Source: Macropodus opercularis
Lineage: Eukaryota > Chordata > Actinopteri > Anabantiformes > Osphronemidae
NCBI GenBank assembly: GCA_030770545.1
Contig: CM061100.1
Coordinates: 8,150,501 to 8,214,500, forward strand
Length of the DNA: 64,000 nucleotides
Direction of reading: 5' to 3'
Shown: piece after piece, positions 1 through 13,372 of the stretch
Layout of the letters: each line of letters opens with the position of its first letter
How positions within the stretch are numbered: position 1 is the first letter of the stretch
The notes under the pieces: model-generated
The model's database searches: none
What the model was told of the DNA's origin: nothing
The model's input: the letters and a program-made list of their open reading frames with translations, nothing else
Translations under genes and position numbers: made by a program

Positions 1-628
1 TAGCCTAGAGTGTAGCAGATAACGGTCCAGTCGTCACACAAATAGCACTAATGCTTTCCCTTGGCTTGGCACAGTCAGTTCATTCGATGTTTTATCCACT
101 CAACCTTCAACCTCCATCTCCCTTTCTCCAGCTAAACTTACATCTCCTCTCTCTCTTGCTTAAAGCTCCATCTACCCCCTTCTAGTGTTCCCTTCAGTCC
201 CGCTCTCCTTCTCGCTGGTTGTCGCTCACCTCTAACCTCTTTCTTTTGCTCTTTATTCAAGCACCCTCCCCTTCAGATGCCAGATAACTAGGACTAGTCT
301 AATCCAAACAGCCCAGGAAAACAACGTGCTGAAAAGGTCAGTTGAGCAATGTTTTAAAGAGGGATAAAAACAGCTCATTTCAAAAACATAAAAAGCTGGA
401 TTAAACTCCGACCAGTCTCTATTGATATGTAGCTTTTTTCATTATGGTTTAAAATTAAAACAACCAGACTAAACACTCTACCAGTTTAAGGGGAAATGTG
501 TCACCTTCAACACTGGGCCTAATGAGTAGACGTTATTGCACGTCAGGGTTATTACAGCTGGAAAGTTCAAAGTGGTCCAAGAAATAATCAGTAGTAAATT
601 ATTCAGCAATATTTTTGCCATGTCAAAA

Positions 629-652
629 AAAACAACAACAACAACAACAACA
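629..652. repeat. (AAC)n microsatellite
   Basis: AAC triplets are repeated about seven to eight times after a short A run. Confidence 0.85.
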
Positions 653-3600
653 GCCAGTCAAGATTAGCTAGAAGTTAATTAGTGCAGAATGTCAAAGGCA
701 CAACATCACTAGTTTTAAAATGGTAAATCCTCTCATTGATTTATTGTAAGACCAATAGATACATATTTGTTTAAACATTATTCAAAATTTACATTTTCAC
801 CAACACTAAATACAAATCCAGTAATATTACCTCAGTGAAAGAAAAAAAAAAATTTAAGTGAAACCTCCTACTTGACTGCGTGTTGAGTTTGTCTAAGCAG
901 TGCAACGTATACACGCGCTTAAACCGCAACACTGCCCGTCATTTTTCCCAAGCCTTCAACCCGATGTTGTAATGACATCTCCAGCTACCCTCGACATGCA
1001 CTAACAATTCTTAAACTGTCACTACACCCACACACTTCAACTGAAATTCCACCCACTCGACCTGGATCCATCAACTACATGCGCGAGCAAACACACGCGC
1101 GCACAGACAGAAAGCCCCGTCATGGGAGAGCCACCGGCAGATTCCTTTGCTGAACATTTATCATTGCTGGCGCATATTTCACCCGCCAGCCTCCCTCCTC
1201 TTCCTTTTCTTTTTTCTCATGCTTTCCTGGTGCAGAGGCACAAAGGCACGCAGAGAATGTTATTGTAATGCAGAGTGATTCACCCAGGACTGTAAATATT
1301 GACAGTGGTGAGGTGTAAATGTTGGGGTGAGGTACCTGCACATCACCAGGCTCACACACGGTTTGATCTGCTTTTGATTTATTGGTCAAGGCTTCAGCCT
1401 AGTTAGTCGATCTTACCTCCATTTCTGTATCTAGCACCAGTGAGACGTTTGATCGTCTCGGTTATTTGCTTCGCTTTACTGCTGAATAGACTATTAAAAT
1501 ATGCCATTTATACAGGACGGTAAATTACACAGCATAAAAACATTGATTATTATAATTATTGCTCATTACATGATGATAATTAGTTTAACTTAGTGCTTCA
1601 GAGGCCACATAATGTGGTTTATTTAGTGAGGAAATGCAGTAAAAAAAACAAACCTACAAAACTACAAACCTGAAACGGAGAACTAAAACAATGATACCTT
1701 CCATTTCAACTTAATATTAAGTAAATATACTCAAACACCTTATTCCCCTCTTTTATTACATCATCTCGCATGTAATAATTGTTGCCTAAGGGACTGTGTG
1801 AAATCACATTGAACATCTTCCCATGTACTGTACATTACTGGGGGCACGCACACACCCACCAAACAAATCACTGAACAATGTGTGCATGCACATATCCTTT
1901 TTTGGAATAAGCCTGCCAGTAACGAAATGCTTCCTCCCTTCTTTCAAAAGAAAAATTACCATCCATGCTAAAAATCAACGCAAACGCCAGACTTCATTCA
2001 CCAACTGCCTACATTTTTTTTCTTCTGTGAGTTCTGAGAAAAATCTAAGACGGGTTCATGACATCTTCATCAACTGTTGATATGGGCTTTAATCATGAAT
2101 CCCAATGTCCTTATAGGTTGAAGACATGCGTAAGTTCATGTTTAACACAGATAATGTTCCACCGGTGCCCATAAATGGGCACACAGGGATCTTACACAGA
2201 CATCTAAAGTGAAAATTAAGGATGGCACCAGACTTTAATTATTAGAAACAGGTCAGAGGTGTGATGTGAGAACACGCGTTTTTACCTAAAAAAAATATAT
2301 ATATCTCAGTGAAGATCAGACTCTTCGCGAAAGCTGCATGTTAGCTTTTAAGAAGAAATATCTTAAGGGTCATTGAGACGAAACCTGAGCAGTGAGTTTA
2401 TTACATCTGAGCACAACAGCAACAAGATGGGGTTGATGTCTGAACAAAAGACAGCGAGCAGTGATAAAAAAAAATGTGATTGTAGTAGAACCACAAATGA
2501 ACAACGAGATCCCAAGACAATGAAGTCAGATCCTGTGCAAGATAGAAGATCATTATTGCTTCAGGCAAACACAGAACACTTGTGGATCTTGCAAAGCTAG
2601 ACAGACACACATCTATGTCTCTCTCTAAGAGTCACTAAACATTATCAGGACACACACACACCTCACAGTGGACAGGCTATGAGAGGGTGAGATAAAGGCA
2701 AATAAAAGAGGGAAAGGTCTTAGGGTTAAGTGGCAATAATGGTGCAGGATAACACATCTGTGTGTGTGTGCGTGCAAGTGTGTGAGAGAGTTCAAACTCA
2801 TTTCAAAGTGTGTCTGGGAGTCTTGAGACACGGGAGAGGAACACATTAAAGAAGCAGAGAGGTAGAGGGGGGGGTTAAAAAAAAAAGGGAGTGTTAAAAG
2901 GAAGCAGTACATGACGCTGAACAAAGACCAAAGGGAAACAGGCGACTGAGGTGGAGGAGGGTAAGGGAGAGTTCAGGAGAAGTGGGTCGGAGGTGAGAGG
3001 TTGGGGTGTTGGGGCAGAGGACGGGAGGGGACTTGTGGTGAAGGGATTCACCTCTAGTGTGAGCACAATAAGGTAAACACAGAAGAAAGAATGAAGGAGA
3101 GAGTTCCTGGGTCATACACTCTCTTTAATTCCACCCTTCCTTCCCTTCCTCTCTCCCTCCTCTTCGCTCCCTCTGTCACTGCTCCCTCTCTACAACCAGC
3201 CCCAGCAAATTCCCTAGGGCCAGGGGCAGTCCCCTTTCAGTCTCTAGTGACACAGTAATTAGAAGTGTGGGAACTGAAACCGTCCCTCTTTCTGAGCCCA
3301 GCACTCCCACCCATACCCCTCGCTCCCTCTTTTTGCTTGCCCCCCCTCCAAATCAGCTCCCAGCTCCCATCCTTCTCCTCGACTTCCTTTGCCACCTCAG
3401 TTCCTGATGTGACGAGGTAGCATCTATCCACGGAAACATGCAATAGGGAGCAAATGTTGACTTTTAAGAATACGCTGAATTGCAATGAAGGTCCAATTTA
3501 TGCTTTTGTGTGTGACAAACACAAGTATTATAAGAACATGACATCACCTACTGACAGATTGAACTAAAACTAATCTAACAAAAGCCCATACTGGCTAAAT

Positions 3601-3654
3601 CCTCATGGGCCACCTGTGATGCTCATGGGAGCTTCACATCACACGCTCTCACAT

Positions 3655-3660
<6 letters not shown>

Positions 3661-3700
<40 letters not shown>
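3661..3700. repeat. (AC)20 microsatellite
   Basis: Forty bases of uninterrupted AC dinucleotides, preceded by a degenerate ACATAC stretch. Confidence 0.95.
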
Positions 3701-3702
<2 letters not shown>

Positions 3703-5544
3703 GACCCCATAGCCTTCATTCACCCCCACCACCTCAATCCACCCCACCACCCCCACCTCCTCTACAGCCACAGAGTCCCCCTATCTCTTCGAACAGAGCA
3801 ACGCTGTCTCTCCCGTTCTCTGTCAAGCCCACCATCACCACCCCAACCCCCATTCGCTATCTCCACGGTGATAACCATGGGAACAGCAGCACTGTGGGAA
3901 CAGGCCACCAGTTGACCAAAATAGACAGCAGGAAAATGGAGGGGAAGAAAGGGCTCCCTGCATCCAAGGAGGCGGCCTCTGTGTGTGTGTGCGTGTGTGT
4001 AGGAGCCATGAGATCATCTAGACAGACAGGTACTCAGGCACTCCAGTCACCTCTGGTATCCTCCGGTAACAAAGGAGGGACGCTGGGTGGCTTGAGTTGC
4101 TACGCTAATTCATTAATAGATGCAGCTTTGGTTTGAGTTGGTGGGATATGCTGACAATTCTCCTTCTCACACACCCACAAATATTTAACCGTTAAACTAT
4201 ACAGCAAAGCCTAACACAAAAAGGCTACACCCCTGACCACAAACACCCACACCACAGACTAATACTACACCATCCCACACCCAGTCGCACCCCCCAACCA
4301 CGCACCTAGAAATGCTCCCGTGCAAACACGACCATTTCATCTAAAACTTTACGCAAGTACAGAAATGAGATGACTGTATTCAAAACCCCTCAACAGATCA
4401 ATTGTGTCTGATTTATGAAGCTAGTGATGAAGCACAATTTGTTGTATGACCTTAACTGATTATTATTCTCATAATTTCTGTACAAGTCATGCATGGCATG
4501 AATCCATGCATGCAAAGCACATTTCCTAGACTTTCTGAAATTAGTTAGGGATGGAATTCCTATGAGAAACATTATACACTGGTTTTCTTTGGCCTGAAAG
4601 AGGAGGAGAAAAGAGGAAAGACGCAAGTTGTGCATCATCATCCTTTTTTTTTTTTTTTTTTTTACCTACAGTGCATTTAATTTTCCATTCCATTTATATC
4701 CTGCGTGTCTTTCAGTAGCAAATCTTGGCTTCTACTCTTATTTTATCTCTCTTCCGCTTTCCCACAAAATGTAAGCATTTCTCCACTTTTGTCCTCTTTA
4801 TTCTGTTAAAACTGATCCCTGCATGTAACGGACTCTTTTCCTCCGACTTTGTCTCACACTGTATGTCTCTGTATTCTCTGCAGCGCCGTTGTTTCCAGAT
4901 TTCTATCAATCCATCTATCTTCTCTATCCATTAGAACTGCCCCCTTTGGTTTTTCAGGCTGTTCCCAGGCCAAAGAGTCTGACCTCTTCATCCTTCTACC
5001 TCTTTGCTCCCTAGGGGCGGTGTCTCAGTTTAATCTGAGTATGTGAAGAAATGAGGAAAAACAGAGAACAAAATAGAGAATTGTGTGTGTATGTGAGTGT
5101 TCATGCCGGTCAAGCCTGGAGCTCCTAAAGCAAACACGCTTATACCCTCTTGATAGCATCACATCACGCAAACTACAGGCTTTGGGAAGAACTGCAGCAA
5201 GACAGTTTTCAGTCTTTAGGCCAAGTTTCTCTCACACTCCCAAGAGCTTCACATGCACATACAAGCAGAGTACAGAAATGCAAGAGGCACAATTAGGGAC
5301 TGTTCAACAAATGCACACAAAACTGATGTTCACAATTTGAACATAATAGAAAAGCAAAAAAAAAAAAACAGCAGTACATCACAGGACTACATTTATCAAC
5401 TTCCAAACACAAGACACACACAGAAATTGAGTGGTTGAGTCCAGAAACCACAAAGTGTGTGGTGGGGTTACCATCTATTATCTCTGTCTCCATGAGGTTT
5501 AGATTTAATTATTGACACAACTCGTTCTCGGAAACTCCACACAG

Positions 5545-5564
5545 ACACACACACACACACACAC
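5545..5564. repeat. (AC)10 microsatellite
   Basis: Ten uninterrupted AC units. Confidence 0.9.
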
Positions 5565-7206
5565 GTTCATCATATAAACAGACTCACATCACAATTAAAA
5601 GTTGCTGGTGCTATAGTTTTATGTCTGGGTTTTTGTACTTTCAGCCTTAAATATCTTGGTCCTATTCATTTTTTTTTTTTTTTCCATCACATTAGGACTC
5701 CAATAACTTTTTATTTTATAATGTTGACAGAGTTAGCAAAGACTGTTCTTACTCTTAAAACTCCCAAAACCCTATAAACAAGAAACAGGAAGACACATGC
5801 AACAAAGTGTCAATACTCCAACTTGTATATAAGCACAGACCACACACATTCATCACGCAGAGACACCGCAATCATGAGCTGAAAGGCAGGTAAAATTATG
5901 TAGTTAGTAACCTAACATTAGCTAAACAAAGCAGAGGACGGCGACACGATTTGCTTTCTAGAACTCTTTCGTGCCTCAGGGGAGGTTGTTGTCGTACAGA
6001 TCTACATAGCACGGATTCTGTGCACAACAACACACTTGAAACTCATTGTTTCCTGCAGTCCTGTGTTGGCCTTAAAGTAAATTATCCACAGTGACACCGG
6101 GAATCAGTCAGTAAACAGAAAACTGGTTTCATGTCAGTTTCTCAAGGTTGTCTTTACATAGTCTGATGTAACTCATATTCTACCTCCTGGGAGCCACAGC
6201 AATGAAATCATAGAAAAAACACAAAACACTTGTGAAAGAAGGGGATACAACTGGATTTCTGCCAAAGAGATTCATTAGCAAGATCACATGTGAGAATGCC
6301 TGCCTCAAAAGCACCCAGAGGTAACTCAATCTACCGAAGCAGGCTCGTGTGCCGAAGTTGGGATAATAACAACGCTAAACTCTTTTTACCATTCCACACT
6401 GGCATAAGTATTGACATAGCTGAGAAAAGTTCTTTATCAACCTAGTTCTAAGCAGCGCGGATGGTTTGCTATGTTGCACTGCGTGCTGGGTGTGGGAGAA
6501 TGATCTACGATTCACTAAGCTGCAGAGACAGAAGATCACATTTCACTATCGCAAGGGAAACCATTATACCATGACCACAGACACAAAGACAGTCATACCA
6601 GCAGTATCTGGGAGAAGAAAACACAGTTGTTATGGCTAGTTCTCACAACTTTTTTGGTCAAGTTATCTATTCGGTTTCCATTTTACGGGTGGGAGCATTG
6701 CTTTTGGGTAGCCTAAAAGTAAATCAAATGTGTATGGATACACCTTCTGCAGCGGCGTAAACAAATCCAGCTCTGCCTAAATATTTTTATTATCCACTCA
6801 GTAAAATGCTGACCTACTTTTGCAACTGGTCTTATGTAGCTAAGGTTGCCACAAATATGTTTCAGCTTGTTATGCACGCCTACAAACTGTACATCACAGT
6901 GGTTTTAACGCTTTGTGTGTGGTAGCGCTGTCATTAGCGGACCCAAACTTTGTTATTATAGTGCAAAGAATTTTGCCTCCCTTAGGAGACTATTTAGAAG
7001 CAGAGGGCAATCACTCACAGCAGCACAGTCTGGCTGTGCAGCTACTGTGTTCTGCAAAACATGAGAAACTTCCTCTTTCTGTGTGTAAGAGAGAGGAAGG
7101 CATCACTAAGTGGTTCCCTCTCCGGCAGGGGAAAGTAGACCCTCTCGAGTGCCTCTCGGCTTCCCCACCTCCCCCATGAGCCAATAATGCAGACAGACAG
7201 AGGGAG

Positions 7207-7208
<2 letters not shown>

Positions 7209-7239
<31 letters not shown>
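7209..7239. repeat. (AC)15 microsatellite
   Basis: About fifteen AC units between purine-rich flanks. Confidence 0.95.
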
Positions 7240-7243
<4 letters not shown>

Positions 7244-9537
7244 GAGGTTTCTCCTCTGGAGGGGAACATAAACAGGGCTGTCTGTCTGCGAGCGGAGAGC
7301 TAGTTCTCATGACATCACCACCCAGCAGGAATGCTCTGCCCCATCAAAACCACTCCACTGGCCAGCAACTTGCACATACGCATACACAAAAACACATGTT
7401 GAATGATTTATGCACGTCTGCCTCATTACAACAAAAAAGGACCATATTCACCATAACAAGCATCCAATGGCATTTTAAACCGTCCTCTCTGCTCTAACAT
7501 TTTATTACTTTGTAATTATGTTTTCATTTCTCACTACTCGCAGACACCCCCATCCCCTGCAATGCGTCTCATACAGTTACTTCACTGTTCCGCTCATTTA
7601 CACAAGCCCAGGCGCTCTCAGTAAGCCTGAGAGACCAAGGTATAATGACCTATATATTAAAAATAAAGAAATAATCTATGAGAAACTGGAAAATATTGTT
7701 TTGTGTTGATGTATGTGTTTGTGTGTGTGTGGGTGGGGGGAACATGGGAAATTACGCACTAGTTCATTGTATTGGTGTTTGGAGGAAAAGCCCTATTGAA
7801 GCTCTCCCTCCTACCTTCTCACCTCTCTTCCTCCTTCTGACTCTCTCCCCCTTTTCCGTTCCTCCATCACTTCCTGCCTCATCTTTCTCTTTCTAGCCAT
7901 CTTTTTCCATACCCCCCTGCGATTTTCCTCATCTTACTCCGCCTTTTTGCTTTCACCTCTGCAACCCAACCTGTCACTGTCATGTTTTCTTGCCATTTCT
8001 CTCCCTGCGCTTTTTCCTCCTCCAGTTTCTCTCAGGCTTTTGGGGAAAGCAGGGGCAGGAAGCAGCTTGGCTCTCAGACAATGGAACACATCAAAAAGCA
8101 GCACCAGCCTCACCAACTTTAGACGCACACATACACACACACTCACACACACAGAGCAAGACAAACAGGACATTCCAGCTGCCGGCTGCACCGGATTCCT
8201 CGCCTTGGCTAATCTGAAATGGAGAGAGAGACTAGGAGTGGAGCAGGGAAACCGGGTGAGAACAGTGGGTGAGACAGACTAGGGGAGAAGGGGAGCAAGA
8301 AGGCCAACCACAGGGTGAGGAAAAGAAACTGATACAGAGAGGGAGTGAGAAAGTAATGGTGGGGAGCATAAGAGGGGAAACTGGCAAGTGGGGATTATAG
8401 AAAATAAAGAACTGCTGATTTGTAGCTTAACATTCATATTCACATAAAACTGTGCAGCTGTAACAGGGCACATATTCACTGTAGCATGTGTGCAAAAATC
8501 TAAAAGTATACAAGCATGGCATTGTCACATCTTCCTCATCTACTTCTTTGTAAGGGTGTCGGAATGTACCGATTTGTTTGCACGCAGTTACGGACTAAGA
8601 AAATGGAGAGGAGCAGGAGGAGGACACGCACAGGAGATTAACTAAGGCAGCGGGAACGAGGAAAAAAAGTAGGAGGAGGGTTTGAAAACCATCCAGCGGT
8701 ACATGCTTTCTAGACAATCATGATTAGCCAGAGGTGAATTCTGTAATTAGTCACAAATAAGTGAAACAACACGTGATCAACAGATACATTCACCACCTGT
8801 GTACTAAGATTCCTCAGCTGGATGTGTCCAGGTTCTCATGTGTGAACTTCAAGCGCGTCATCACGCACGCGGGTGTCATCGCACTGCTATGCTATCCTGG
8901 AGCCAACCTGACTGTGGGAAAAGCGAGCATGCATGATTTCTTAAAGACCACATGACTGTTGAGTGACGGCTCATCTCGGTGCTCATCTATTACTGTGTGA
9001 CTGTATAAGCTATTGTGTCGGTTAAGACAGTCGTGAGAATCAACTTTCAGAGTCAGGGACGCTAAAGACGCGTCTTGCAGGATCCAAGCTGCAGGTTTTT
9101 CCACACATGCTCCACCACAGTAGTGCAGGGCATAGGTAGGTAACACCTACTACAGTTCATACGTTCATTTCATGGTGCCGTGACACTTTTAATGCGTAGG
9201 GTCTCATTTTTCCATGATTTCTTTGAGCTAATCAATGCAGATGACTTTTCTTCAGTAAAACACATGACAAACGACTCACCGAGTTCAAATCTCATTCCTG
9301 TAAAGAGGTCATTTCCACATACCCTGCGAGAGGCCAATTTAATGCATAATATTTGTGGTAATGGCTCACTCATTCAGAAACTCACACACTGGAGTGTCAG
9401 GACAATCACAAAGGCCTGTCCTGATTTACGTCCCCAGCAGACAGACAGCCTACCCGCTGTATGTATGCCAGAAAGCGTGAACATGAGTGAGAAACACAAA
9501 TGTGTGTGTTCAGTTTTAGCACTTTCTCAAACTGTAC

Positions 9538-9558
9538 GTGTGTGTGTGTGTGTGTGTG
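9538..9558. repeat. (GT)10 microsatellite
   Basis: About ten GT units. A chance open frame runs through it and has no coding character. Confidence 0.9.
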
Positions 9559-9649
9559 AGAGTAACTGGAGACCCAGAGCCTTCGCCACACACAGTGGGA
9601 AATATTTGGGATGGTTTCCCTCGGAATGTCTTGGCGTGCCTATGGAATG

Positions 9650-9664
9650 CCCCCCCCCCCCCCC
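9650..9664. repeat. poly-C run
   Basis: Fifteen consecutive C residues followed by GCCCC. Confidence 0.9.
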
Positions 9665-11423
9665 GCCCCACAACTCCTCCTCCCCTCGTATGCCGTCGCT
9701 CCCCTCTTGCATCCAAGCAGGGGAGGGAGAGTGGGAAACTGGCGGGACACACAAATTCAACCACTGCTTTGCTACCATGAAGAACCGTGAATGCACAGAA
9801 GAGCAGGCAACGGCAGTGTTTGAACTCACTTAGAAATATGCGGGAAATGTGCGATTGGATTTTAGAGCGACGCCTGTCACACAGCATATGGTTCTACGGA
9901 AAGTATCTTCACGTGGTCCAAGGCATGAACGCATACATGCATCCCACGGACGAAACGCTTGTTCACTTATACGCTCACATACACACACACAGTCAGCGAA
10001 GGGTAACTTTAGACGTGTCTCAACCTCTCACATTCCTCGTTTCCCAGCCAGCGGCCCTTTGTAGATCAAAGGAGAGACAACAAGTCTGTGTATCACCATG
10101 CTCTCCTCCTTCCCTCTTCCTTCAGTTTCACCTTTTTCATACGCACAGCCTTCTTTAAACATTCTCTTGTTTGCACACCGCCAAGCTATTTCTCACATTA
10201 CATCAACTCTTAGATTAATTTTATCTTTTTTCATTCTGGCCTTTTTTTTTTTTTTTAAACCTTGCTGCCATCTCTTCTGTTCTCACTTCTCTGTCTCCCT
10301 TTTCCTCCCCCTAACGCTCCTTTCTTCTCCCACCCCTCCCTCTCACGGTGTGGCAGTTCCTGTTGCTCTTGTTTTCACTTCCCCAGCGGTCTGGTGCGTG
10401 GGAACCAGCGTCTCTGCTGCACAAGTGTCTAAGACGGAGTTTGAGAGTGTGAGTCTGTGACCATGACGGTGCTGTGAGAGAATGTGTGTAAAGGTGCTGA
10501 AGTGACAGTATGCGTGTGAATGTGTTTGTCAGCTTTGGGGTTTGAGTGACTATGTATCCAATGTGCTGGCTTTGTTACTACTGTATCTCCCAGTCAATCT
10601 GTGCTTTCAGCAGGCCTTTAAAATGTCAGTAGGGGACGTTAGACTGGATCATGCGATGCGACTAAAGGTAATAAGGAAATTAACATACCAGTCACCACCT
10701 TCATACCAGTCTGTCACAAGGATTCTCAGAAATTTCATTTAAATAAAGGGTAAACAAAGACAAGTATCCTGGTACTGACTTTTAATATGAAAAAAAATAT
10801 ATTTATTTCTTATATTACCAATTGTTACCAACCAAGTTTTAAATATTCTTCTGTCTACGTTTGTGTTCCTTCCTCTGTAATTTGCCTCAGTCACATCTAT
10901 TTCTCAATTGCTATATGTTCTTTGAACAATACACAATAACGACCCTTTCCCACAGACAGACGAATACGTTTTCTCACAGCTATAGTGACGACAACGTATA
11001 TAAAATTTAACAAAAACCTACAAAAATTCCATATGTTGTTTTTCAAACTAGGACACGCATACATATGTGGCCCACCTACATCTCCCCTGGACTCTTGAGG
11101 TCTCCATGGTGTGGACACACATTCCTGTGCTTCTAAAAATCTCTGTGTGGCCTATTGATACACAGAGACAAACATTAACCCTTTCCCTGCGCAAACTACA
11201 CACACACATATATACAAGCTTGTAGTTAATCTCTTTTCTATTTTTTTTTTCCTCTTCACCCATGACATTCATCAGTGGTGTAACTGCAGGAGGGGGAATC
11301 GCAGGGGGACAAAGGGAGAGAAAATAACCCATCCATTGCTCATCAGAGAGTTTTACAATCAGATAACAAAGGGGTTAACTTCGCCTGGGTGGGCTATGGA
11401 GTAGACCCCACAGTGGCACTCAG

Positions 11424-11546
<123 letters not shown>

Positions 11547-12599
11547 ACATTCCCACCTAATTCAATATTAACTACTTAGTAGTTTAGTAAATGATTTAAA
11601 TATAGATCAAATTGTTATCAAGTCTATTTGAAATGCATCTCTTACCTTGGAACCTTGGTTATTATAGTAAAGAGTTTGCCTTTAAAAAAATGTCTCTTCA
11701 GTTAATCCTTTATCAGCTTTGCAATATAATAGTTACAACAACAACATCTGAATTGTCAATAGTAGTTGGAAACAGATGGTTGTAGCCAGACTGAGGCTGT
11801 AAAAACTGCCCACGTCCTGGGACAAATGCTTCCCCAGGTCTACGGTCTGAAGTATATGATTTTAGAGGTTACATTTGGCCCTACTTTGGCTTTCATACAT
11901 CCAATGACCATTTGTTCGGACTGTTCAGACATTTCTGGTGTGCATGTGTGGTTTTGTCGTCATATCATTGAGGTGGTCCAGGTTTTAGGAGATGAATGCA
12001 CTGACATACACAGCGGCGCCTCTTGGCACATTTGGGCTCCCCTACTAAGAGCAGACCAGAACACCCAAGTAAAAAAAAAAAAAAACAACACAAAAACTGT
12101 CACACACAAACAAATCTAGCCATCATAGCTCTTGCAGGGTTCTCTAAACAGCCACCCATGAAGATACCTACTTCTCAAGTACCGTAAATCCAACAGTTAT
12201 TGATGGCAACGGCCTAACAAACATCTTTGTCAGGCTTCACAAACATGTGTAAATAAGAATTAGTGACCCTGGTGTTACACTGCGTGCTGAAAGAGTTGTG
12301 AGGTACTGTAATGTTTCACATTTGAGTCTACTCTACTTTTTGGTTATTTGTTCATTCATCTGTTTTTCCATCTTACATCACTTATACTTGCTGTGGTAAC
12401 AGCAAGCTAATCTCAAACAGAAGAGTGGATGCAATTTTATCACACCTAACTATCATTCAAACTGAGAATGCAGCTGACTGACCGCAAATGGAGGATTTGT
12501 TTGTCACAAACTCCTGTCCACCACTGCAATAAAACAAGCATATGCTGTTTCAATTATGGCTGATCAGTGTTCCAAGCTATAATAATGAGAGATGTGTGC

Positions 12600-12770
12600 A
12601 GGGCCGGTGAGTTTGCAAAACTAAACCTGTGCAAGAACCTGTTCCCTGCTCCTGCTGGGGGGCCCCTGGCATTCCCAGACCAGATGGGATATGCAATCCC
12701 TTCAGCTTCTCCTTGGAACACCCCAGGCTCTCCATCCAGTTGTAGGCGCCCAGAAGGAATACTAAGCAGA
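12600..12770 (-). repeat. possible degraded L2-like LINE fragment
   Basis: On the minus strand a GC-rich block reads like the 3' coding tail of fish L2-type LINEs. It has a stretch resembling CTGGGAATGCCAGGGGCCCC, then a GGAGCAGGGAACAGG-like segment. No full reverse transcriptase or element ends are visible. The call rests on remembered similarity only, and the block could be unrelated GC-rich sequence. Confidence 0.3.
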
Positions 12771-13372
12771 TAACCAAATGGCCTCAACTGGCTACCTTCA
12801 CCATGAATGTGCAGGAACTCAGCCTTGATCCGTTTTCCAAATGTCCACACTTGCTATTGTGTTAGAAAGGCGAGTATTTTCTGACACATTTTTTTTCATC
12901 AACCATTTCCACAACAAATCCCTTCCTGCCAATGTATATCAACCTGCCAATGAAATGGAGACCTGATGAAGCATTCTCTTCACTCTGAACTTTGTCTCTC
13001 GTTTCTCTGTCACTCACTTTACATTTTCTCAGGGAAGTACAATCGAGTATGAAGAATTTCTTCTGCTTTTCCCTTGTCATATATTCACTTCTTCCCCTTT
13101 TATTTAGTAACTCAAAGCCACAACAAGCTTTGTTCTAAAAATTCAGGAACCTAAACAGTTTTGCAGTACTTTACACCACAGAATTATTACTTGAATAATC
13201 ACATTGTGACATATACCGAGTTTCTTTTTCCTCTATTTGAACATGGTCATCTGGGAAATTGTTTACTTCGCTACTAGAAACCAGAAAGTACACACAGCAA
13301 GAGAGTAACCAGATGGCATTATTTTAGTAAGAAGGCACTCAGAACTCAGGCAGCCAAACTGAACTTTCCTAC

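Noticed and set aside
9180..9833. Longest open frame in the window (217 codons, plus strand)
   Set aside because: It begins at a non-ATG codon, runs through a GT microsatellite and a poly-C run, has frames of similar size on both strands, and shows no domain.
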